Assembly (NCBI GenBank): GCA_944320485.1
Contig: CALUHQ010000041.1
Location: 1-50,291, forward strand
Direction: 5' to 3'
Origin: Candidatus Methanomethylophilaceae archaeon
Lineage (GTDB): Archaea; Thermoplasmatota; Thermoplasmata; Methanomassiliicoccales; Methanomethylophilaceae
Length of the DNA: 50,291 nucleotides
Shown: piece after piece, positions 44,916 to 50,291 of the stretch
Layout: each line of letters starts with the position of its first letter
Position numbering within the stretch: the first letter of the stretch is position 1
Notes under the pieces: generated by a model
What the model was told of the DNA's origin: nothing
Databases searched by the model: none
The model's input: only the letters and a program-made list of their open reading frames with translations
Program-made: the position numbers and the translations under genes

Positions 44916-47018
44916 ATGACAGACAGACAGGATGTGAAGAGGTCGGAGCTCTCCGTGGAGGAATGGGCAGACAGGCAGACCTTCACCACCACAGAGGAGA
45001 TACCCATACCCGACCTGATGGCCGACAGGGTCATCGGTCAGGAGGAGGCGGTGGCGGTCATGCGCAAGGCGGCCTCGCAGAAGAGGCACGTGATGCTCAT
45101 CGGCGAGCCCGGTACGGGTAAGTCCATGCTGGCCAACTCCATGGTGGAGTACCTGCCGAAGGAGGAGCTCCAGGACATCGTGGCTTACCACAACCCTGAG
45201 GACTTCAACGAGCCCAGGATCAGGGTGTTCCCCGCAGGCAAGGGGAAGGCGGTCGTGGCCGAGCAGAAGGCCATCGCCGCGCAGCAGAAGAACCAGAAGA
45301 ACTCGATGTACATCTACGTCTGTCTCGGTCTGGTCATCCTCGGACTCCTCGCCGCCCTCATGCTCAACAACTTCACCATCGCCTGGATCGCGATCCTCGG
45401 CGCCCTGCTGGTGGTCATGCTCTTCAGGACCCCCGGGCAGGTCAGGACCGAGACGGCCATCGTGCCGAAGCTGCTGGTGGGGCACGACGCCGGCGAGATG
45501 CCGCCGTTCGTGGACGCCACCGGGACCCACGCCGGAGCCCTCCTGGGAGACGTCAGGCACGACCCGTTCCAGTCCGGAGGTCTCGAGACCCCGTCCCACG
45601 ACAGGCTCGAGGCGGGGGACATCCACAAGGCGAACAAGGGTGTTCTCTACATCGACGAGATCAACATGCTGAGGATGGAGTCGCAGCAGGCCCTCCTTAC
45701 CGCCATGCAGGAGAAGAAGATGGCCATCACCGGCCAGTCCGAGCGCTCCTCCGGTGCGCTGGTCAAGTCCGAGCCCGTGCCCTGCGACTTCATCCTGGTC
45801 TGCGCGGGCAACATGGACGCCATCCAGGGCATGCACCCCGCGCTCAGGTCGAGGATCAGAGGTTACGGTTACGAGGTGTACATGCGCAGCACCATGCCCG
45901 ACACCGACGAGAACCGCGACAACATCACCCGCTTCGTGGCCCAGGAGGTCAGGAAGGACGGCAAGATCCCCCACTTCGACAAGTACGCCGTCGCCGAGAT
46001 CCTCAGGGAGGCCCAGCGCCGTGGCGGAAGGAAGGGGGAGCTCACTCTCAGGATGAGGGAGCTCGGAGGACTCGTCAGGGTCTCCGGCGACATGGCCGTC
46101 CAGAGGAAGGCCAGGGTCGTCACCGCCGACGACGTCGTCCAGGCCAGGGCCATCGCCCGCAGCTTGGAGCAGCAGGTCGCCGACAGGTACATCGAGGCCA
46201 ACAAGGCATACGAGCTGTTCAACACCTCTGGGGAGGCCGTCGGCATGATCAACGGGCTGGCCGCGCTGAACGCCAGCTCCAACATGGCCGAGTACTCCGG
46301 CATCGTCCTGCCCATCGTGGCCGAGGTGTCCCCCGCACAGACCAAGAGGACCGGGCACATCGTCGCCACCGGACAGCTGGGGACGATCGCCAAGGAGGCG
46401 GTGGAGAACATCTCCGCGGTCATCAAGAAGTACACCATGACCAACCTCTCCGACTGTGACATACACCTGCAGTACATCGGGACGTATGACGGGGTCGAGG
46501 GGGATTCCGCATCCATCACCATGGCGACCGTCATAATCTCCGCACTGGAGAACATCCCCATCCGTCAGGACCTGGCCATGACAGGGTCCCTGAACGTCAG
46601 GGGAAAGGTCCTGCCCGTGGGCGGCGTCACAGCCAAGCTGGAGGCCGCGGCCGCGTCCGGCATCAAGATCGCCCTGATCCCCGTGGACAACGAGAAGGAC
46701 GTCATGATCGAGAACAGGTACTACCACGACATGGAGATCTACACCGTGGAGAACCTCCGCGACGTCTTCGAGTACGCCTTCGTGGACTGCCCGATGAAGC
46801 AGCAGTACCTGGACAAGCTCCTGCCCCTGACCAGGGATGGGAAGTCCAGCGCCAGGAAGATCGAGCCCCCTGTGGAGCACCACTACGGCGAGAGCCAGCC
46901 GGCCGCCGTCCAGGAGCCCCCCGCGGAGCCTCCGGCCGAGCCGGTGGAGCCCGTGGCGGTACCCGACGCCGGGCCCGAGAAGTCCGAGCACATCACGCCC
47001 GTGCCCTCGCCCCAGTGA
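44916..47018 (+). CDS. lonB: Archaeal ATP-dependent membrane protease LonB
   Basis: This protease degrades membrane and misfolded proteins. Walker A is GEPGTGKS at residues 63-70. Two membrane helices lie at about residues 130-172, inserted in the AAA module as is typical of archaeal LonB. GVLYIDEINMLR is the Walker B motif. The protease domain carries the catalytic pair S531 (EGDSAS) and K574 (GGVTAKLEAA). The C-terminal tail is Pro/Glu-rich, PPAEPPAEPVEPVAV, longer than I expect, and probably flexible. The 700-residue length is in the family range. It is monocistronic, with its own promoter and a following terminator. Confidence 0.96.
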   Translation: MTDRQDVKRSELSVEEWADRQTFTTTEEIPIPDLMADRVIGQEEAVAVMRKAASQKRHVMLIGEPGTGKSMLANSMVEYLPKEELQDIVAYHNPEDFNEPRIRVFPAGKGKAVVAEQKAIAAQQKNQKNSMYIYVCLGLVILGLLAALMLNNFTIAWIAILGALLVVMLFRTPGQVRTETAIVPKLLVGHDAGEMPPFVDATGTHAGALLGDVRHDPFQSGGLETPSHDRLEAGDIHKANKGVLYIDEINMLRMESQQALLTAMQEKKMAITGQSERSSGALVKSEPVPCDFILVCAGNMDAIQGMHPALRSRIRGYGYEVYMRSTMPDTDENRDNITRFVAQEVRKDGKIPHFDKYAVAEILREAQRRGGRKGELTLRMRELGGLVRVSGDMAVQRKARVVTADDVVQARAIARSLEQQVADRYIEANKAYELFNTSGEAVGMINGLAALNASSNMAEYSGIVLPIVAEVSPAQTKRTGHIVATGQLGTIAKEAVENISAVIKKYTMTNLSDCDIHLQYIGTYDGVEGDSASITMATVIISALENIPIRQDLAMTGSLNVRGKVLPVGGVTAKLEAAAASGIKIALIPVDNEKDVMIENRYYHDMEIYTVENLRDVFEYAFVDCPMKQQYLDKLLPLTRDGKSSARKIEPPVEHHYGESQPAAVQEPPAEPPAEPVEPVAVPDAGPEKSEHITPVPSPQ

Positions 47019-47026
47019 GAATAAAC

Positions 47027-47060
47027 GCGGCCAACGCCGCAACTTCCCTTCCTTTCTTGA
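47027..47060 (+). terminator. Terminator after lonB
   Basis: GCGGC (47027-47031) pairs with GCCGC (47036-47040) around CAAC, followed by a pyrimidine-rich stretch with TTTCTT. It begins 9 bases after the lonB stop. Confidence 0.6.
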
Positions 47061-47206
47061 TTTATACAACCATTATGGGCATCCTTCCCGGATCATCCCG
47101 ATGCACGGGTCAGGTCAGCCAGAGGTCCGATCCGATTGTCCGGCTCCTTGTCACGCCATCATTTCAGGATGATGTTAAGTACAAGTAAAATCCTCCGAAC
47201 GTAGAG

Positions 47207-47241
47207 GGCCATCCGCGGCGACACCGCGATATCGGATGGCC
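47207..47241 (+). promoter_or_regulatory. Long hairpin in the leader of the hydantoinase-family gene
   Basis: GGCCATCCG (47207-47215) pairs with CGGATGGCC (47233-47241), and a smaller CGG/CCG stem lies inside. It ends 16 bases before the ATG at 47258 and just ahead of the GGAGG at 47245-47249, so it could affect translation. Confidence 0.5.
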
Positions 47242-47257
47242 GATGGAGGATCAAGAG

Positions 47258-49237
47258 ATGAAGATCGGTCTCGGCATGGACACTGGCGGCACTTACACGG
47301 ATTCGGTCCTGATGGACCTGGACTTCGGGACCGTGTTGGGCAAGGCCAAGTCGATGACCACCAGGGAGGACCTGTCCATCGGCATAAGGGGTTCCCTGGA
47401 CCTCCTGGACCGCGACATCCTGAAGGAGGTAAGCGTGGTCGTGCTGTCCTCCACCCTGGCGACGAACTCGGTCGTCGAGGGGAAGGGATGCAGGGTCGGT
47501 CTGATCTGCATCGGCGGCGAGTACAACAACGACGTCCCGGTGGAGCACATGGCCAGGGTCGCCGGCGGCCACGACATCTTCGGGGACGAGGAGGAGCCGC
47601 TGGACGTCGAAGCCGTGAGGTCGTTCCTCGGGTCCCTTCGCGGAAAGGTGGACGGCCTCGCCGTGTCCGGTTACATGTCCGTCCGCAACCCCACCCACGA
47701 GACCAGGGTCAGGACCCTGGCCCGCGAGATCCTGGGTGTGCCCGTGGTCTGCGGACACGAGCTCTCCACCTCCCTGGGGTTCAGCGAGCGCACCACCACC
47801 TGCATCATGAACAGCAGGCTCATCCCAATCATCGACGAGCTCATCCGCTCGGTCGAGAAGGTCCTCTCTGATCTGGGCATCCGCGCCCCTTTGATGATAT
47901 TCCGCGGCAACGGCTCCATCATGAGCTGCGACGTCGCCAGGGAGAGGCCGGTGGAGACCATCCTGTCGGGACCTGCGGCCAGCCTGATGGGCGCCAAGCA
48001 CATGACCGGTGTCGGGGACGCCGTCGTGATGGACATCGGCGGTACCACGACGGACATAGGCATCCTCAGGGGAGGGAGCCCCAGCCTGGAGCCCGAGGGA
48101 GCCACCATCGGCGGCAAGAAGACCAGGGTCATGGCGGCCAAGGTCGTGACCTCCGGCCTGGGCGGGGACAGCCGCATAGCGGTTGACTGCGGAAGGATCG
48201 TACTGATGCCCCAGAGGGTGGTCCCGCTCTGCGTGGCCGCCGTCAAGTGGCCGGAGATAGCGTCCCATGTGGAGCTCATCACCAGGGTCCCGACCCGTCC
48301 CAGCATGAAGCCGGTCAATCCGATCTACAGGTCGTTCGACATAGAGTTTCTGCGCACCCTGAGGCTGCCGTCCCCCGAGGACGGAGTCCCCGAGGCGGAC
48401 CGCCAGCTCCTGGAGCACCTGAGCAAGGGCCCTAGCACTCTGAAGTGGGCAGCGATGGCGCTCAACCGCAGGGAAGCGGACTTCGACGTACCCAAACTCA
48501 TCTCGTACGGGTATCTCCAGAGGATCGGTCTCACACCGACGGACATCCTTCACGTGGACGGCATCTACACGGAGTTCGACGTCGAGACCTCCAGGCGCGC
48601 GGTCGCCCATATGGCCGGTCTCGCGGGAATGGACCCGGAGACGTTCGTGGACCGTACCAAGAGGATCATCCGCAACCGTCTGTCATCCGAGGTCATGAAC
48701 ATGATCCTGGAGGAGGACGCGGGGACCAGCGAGCTCGGCCCCGCGGGAACGGACCTCGTCATGAGGGCGATCACCATGACTCCCGGGAAGGACTTCCACT
48801 GTACCGTGGGGCTGAACAAGCCCATCATCGGTATCGGGGCCTCATCGGGTGTCTACATCAGATGGCTCTCGGAGGTGTTCGGCACCGATGTGCTCATAGC
48901 GGAGGATTCCGACGTGGGCAACGCCGTCGGAGCGATCACCGCCTCCGTCTCCGAGACGGTCGAGGTCCTGGTCAGGCCCCTGGTGAAGATGGGCCGCACC
49001 GGGTACGAGGCGTTCTCCAAGTCCGGGAGGGTGAGGTACGAGACCATAGAGGAGGCCATCGAGGAAGCGATGCTCAGGGCCCGCAAGACGGCTACCGAGC
49101 AGGCCGCGAGGAGCGGTGCCGATGAGGTCTTCCTCACGGAGGAGTGCGACAGGCACGAGTACATAAGGCTCGGCGGGAAGGTCCTCGACGAGGCGGTCAT
49201 CAGGGTGACCGCGACGGGGAAACCCAGGAGCTTCTGA
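47258..49237 (+). CDS. Hydantoinase/oxoprolinase-family protein
   Basis: A 659-residue protein of the hydantoinase A/5-oxoprolinase family, part of the ASKHA ATPase superfamily. The phosphate-binding loops are IGLGMDTGGTYTDSVLMD at the N-terminus and VMDIGGTTTDIGIL near residue 260. Family members cleave cyclic amides (hydantoins, 5-oxoproline) with ATP, usually with a B subunit; none is present here, and some methanogen paralogues have unknown substrates. I chose the ATG at 47258 because GGAGG lies 8 nt upstream; the ATG at 47243 lacks such a site. The tail with three or more Lys/Arg clusters shows nothing unusual. Confidence 0.88.
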   Translation: MKIGLGMDTGGTYTDSVLMDLDFGTVLGKAKSMTTREDLSIGIRGSLDLLDRDILKEVSVVVLSSTLATNSVVEGKGCRVGLICIGGEYNNDVPVEHMARVAGGHDIFGDEEEPLDVEAVRSFLGSLRGKVDGLAVSGYMSVRNPTHETRVRTLAREILGVPVVCGHELSTSLGFSERTTTCIMNSRLIPIIDELIRSVEKVLSDLGIRAPLMIFRGNGSIMSCDVARERPVETILSGPAASLMGAKHMTGVGDAVVMDIGGTTTDIGILRGGSPSLEPEGATIGGKKTRVMAAKVVTSGLGGDSRIAVDCGRIVLMPQRVVPLCVAAVKWPEIASHVELITRVPTRPSMKPVNPIYRSFDIEFLRTLRLPSPEDGVPEADRQLLEHLSKGPSTLKWAAMALNRREADFDVPKLISYGYLQRIGLTPTDILHVDGIYTEFDVETSRRAVAHMAGLAGMDPETFVDRTKRIIRNRLSSEVMNMILEEDAGTSELGPAGTDLVMRAITMTPGKDFHCTVGLNKPIIGIGASSGVYIRWLSEVFGTDVLIAEDSDVGNAVGAITASVSETVEVLVRPLVKMGRTGYEAFSKSGRVRYETIEEAIEEAMLRARKTATEQAARSGADEVFLTEECDRHEYIRLGGKVLDEAVIRVTATGKPRSF

Positions 49238-49255
49238 GGGCCGAGTCTTGTCCCG

Positions 49256-49263
49256 CTTAAATA
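49256..49263 (+). promoter_or_regulatory. TATA-like box of nadM
   Basis: CTTAAATA lies 30 nt before the ATG at 49286, which fits a leaderless transcript and supports that start over the in-frame ATG at 49265. Confidence 0.55.
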
Positions 49264-49285
49264 CTTGTTAGAGCATCGGCCATCC

Positions 49286-50221
49286 ATGCCCCGGGAAGAC
49301 TACTCCGGATACTCCCTCGTGATAGGGAGGTTCCAGCCACTTCACAACGGCCACATGGACGTCCTGCGCAGATGCTCCGAGGAGTCGGATCATCTGATAG
49401 TCGGCATCGGCAGCGCGCAGTACTCCCATGATCCGGACAATCCCTTCACCGCAGGGGAGAGGTACATGATGCTCGCGAACTCCCTCAGGGACGAGGGAAT
49501 CGGGAGCTTCAGCATCGTCCCCATAGAGGACCTCAACAGGTACTCCGTGTGGGTGGCCCATGTGGTCTCCATGGTGCCCCCGTTCAAGAGGGTCTACACC
49601 AACAACCCCATGACCCGCCGCCTATTCGAGGAGTCCGGGTTCGAAGTCAGGAGGTCCCCGATGTACAACAGGGAGGTCTACTCCGGTACCGAGATCCGCC
49701 GTCGCATGGCGCAGGGACGGGAGTGGAGGTCGCTGGTCCCGAGGGCCGTCGCGGAGGTCATCGATTCCATAGACGGTGTGGGCAGGATGGTCGACATAAC
49801 CGGAGGTGCAGCCGGTGCACCCCTCCGAGGCCGACCGTCTGGCATCGGTGCTGACGGAGAGGGGCGTCACGATGTGCTGCGCCGAATCCTGCACCGGCGG
49901 GATGATAGGCGCCACGATGACCGAGGCACCGGGGTCCTCCGCGTACTTCCTGGGCAGTGCGGTCACATACAGCAACGAGGCCAAGATGCGCATCCTCGGC
50001 GTGAGCGAGGGGACGCTGGTGGCCCACGGGGCGGTCAGCGACGAGACGGCGAGGGAGATGGCGATCGGGGCGGTCAGGGCGTTCGGTGCCGATTGCTCCG
50101 TGGCCGTCACGGGCATCGCCGGGCCAGGAGGGGCGACGGACACCAAGCCGGTGGGCCTCGTGTACATAGCCGTCTCCGACGGCTCCCGCACGGTCGCGTC
50201 CAGGAACCTCTTCCAGGGTGA
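49286..50221 (+). CDS. nadM: Nicotinamide-nucleotide adenylyltransferase, with overlapping 3' extension
   Basis: This enzyme joins NMN and ATP to NAD+. Residues 1 to about 172 form a complete archaeal NadM: GRFQPLHNGHMDVL with the HxGH nucleotide-binding motif, EDLNRYSVWVAHV, YTNNP, and YSGTEIRRRM (the ISGTxIR-type motif). The fold ends at IDSIDGVGRMVDI, near base 49800. The frame then stays open for a further 140 codons of Arg/Gly/His-rich sequence that is the shadow of pncC in another frame. A TAA lies at 49797-49799 one frame over, so a single-base shift would end the protein at the natural length. The extension is probably not functional. Confidence 0.9.
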   Translation: MPREDYSGYSLVIGRFQPLHNGHMDVLRRCSEESDHLIVGIGSAQYSHDPDNPFTAGERYMMLANSLRDEGIGSFSIVPIEDLNRYSVWVAHVVSMVPPFKRVYTNNPMTRRLFEESGFEVRRSPMYNREVYSGTEIRRRMAQGREWRSLVPRAVAEVIDSIDGVGRMVDITGGAAGAPLRGRPSGIGADGEGRHDVLRRILHRRDDRRHDDRGTGVLRVLPGQCGHIQQRGQDAHPRRERGDAGGPRGGQRRDGEGDGDRGGQGVRCRLLRGRHGHRRARRGDGHQAGGPRVHSRLRRLPHGRVQEPLPG

Positions 50222-50291
50222 CCGCGGACAGGTGCGCGGCAGTACCGTCAGGGAGGCCTGCGGGATGTTGGCGGATTTCGTGGAGGGAAGG
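49815..50291 (+). CDS. pncC: PncC/CinA-type nicotinamide-nucleotide amidohydrolase (runs off window)
   Basis: This enzyme deamidates NMN to nicotinate mononucleotide, returning pyridine nucleotides to NAD synthesis. The motifs are CCAESCTGGMIGATMTEAPG near residue 20, the YFLGSAVTYSNEAK segment, and VAVTGIAGPGGATDTKPVGLVYIAV. I chose the GTG at 49815, preceded by GGAGG (49802-49806); a GTG at 49806 is the alternative, and a TAA at 49797 bounds the frame. Only the first 159 codons are in the window and the frame is open at base 50291. It lies right behind nadM, which makes the two a small NAD-salvage operon. Confidence 0.88.
   Translation, partial: MHPSEADRLASVLTERGVTMCCAESCTGGMIGATMTEAPGSSAYFLGSAVTYSNEAKMRILGVSEGTLVAHGAVSDETAREMAIGAVRAFGADCSVAVTGIAGPGGATDTKPVGLVYIAVSDGSRTVASRNLFQGDRGQVRGSTVREACGMLADFVEGR

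Noticed and set aside
44868-47069. 733-codon minus-strand frame
   Set aside because: It is a shadow antisense to lonB, with Leu/Gly/Asp-rich composition and no domain.

Overview
The window looks like chromosomal DNA of a GC-rich methanogen-type euryarchaeote. The most likely group is the Thermoplasmatota order Methanomassiliicoccales, host-associated Methanomethylophilaceae-like; this is an inference from gene content, not a database match. Archaeal markers include membrane-anchored LonB, Hel308, a Cgi121-like KEOPS subunit, archaeal NadM, the HMG-CoA synthase/thiolase/DUF35 mevalonate cluster and a DUF1638 protein. TATA-like boxes sit about 25-31 nt ahead of many start codons, which suggests leaderless transcription. 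The giant secreted repeat proteins fit a gut-associated lifestyle.

Layout. 1-2073: two minus-strand AAA ATPases and a decayed RelB-YafQ toxin-antitoxin pair. 2074-2608: AT-rich, no gene seen. 2609-10736: a complete type I-E cas operon (cas3, cas8e, cse2, cas7, cas5, cas6e, cas1, cas2). 10763-13110: a CRISPR array of 39 repeats, followed by a decaying tail to about 13411. 13591-15474: a nuclease-helicase (DUF2075 type), possibly defensive. 15729-21545: two more ATPases (AAA_14/DUF4143 type and archaeal ATPase/DUF234 type), a DUF1638 protein, a PAP2 phosphatase and dapB, with a striking set of short repeats and palindromes in the gaps. 21558-24639: a small unknown protein, a carboxymuconolactone decarboxylase-family protein, an inositol-monophosphatase-family protein and a two-domain PPK2. 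24704-28026: a regulator plus the first mevalonate-pathway genes; the thiolase carries an in-frame TGA at the active-site loop. 28060-38273: two winged-helix regulators, then a 2396-residue secreted protein with about 20 VYGGG-type repeats and two smaller secreted proteins. 38584-50291: Cgi121-like, thrB-thrC, hel308, a degenerate secreted transglutaminase-like protein, lonB, a hydantoinase/oxoprolinase-family protein, nadM and a partial pncC.

How the parts fit. The cas genes are tightly overlapped and read straight into the array, so adaptation, crRNA processing, Cascade and the Cas3 effector are all encoded together. HMG-CoA synthase, thiolase and DUF35 are known to form one complex that makes HMG-CoA for isoprenoid lipids, and the HTH protein overlapping the first of them is the likely regulator. 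thrB-thrC complete threonine synthesis and dapB serves lysine synthesis. nadM and pncC both act on nicotinamide mononucleotide. The cas region and the secreted-protein region look less GC-rich by eye than the housekeeping genes, which suggests acquisition.

Three gene ends (cas1, the IMPase-family gene, nadM) run on into the next gene in another frame, and the thiolase has an internal stop. These could be real changes or sequence errors. The most novel-looking signal is the association of the ATPase genes with private upstream repeats, above all a strict 29-bp tandem array at 19993-20108.
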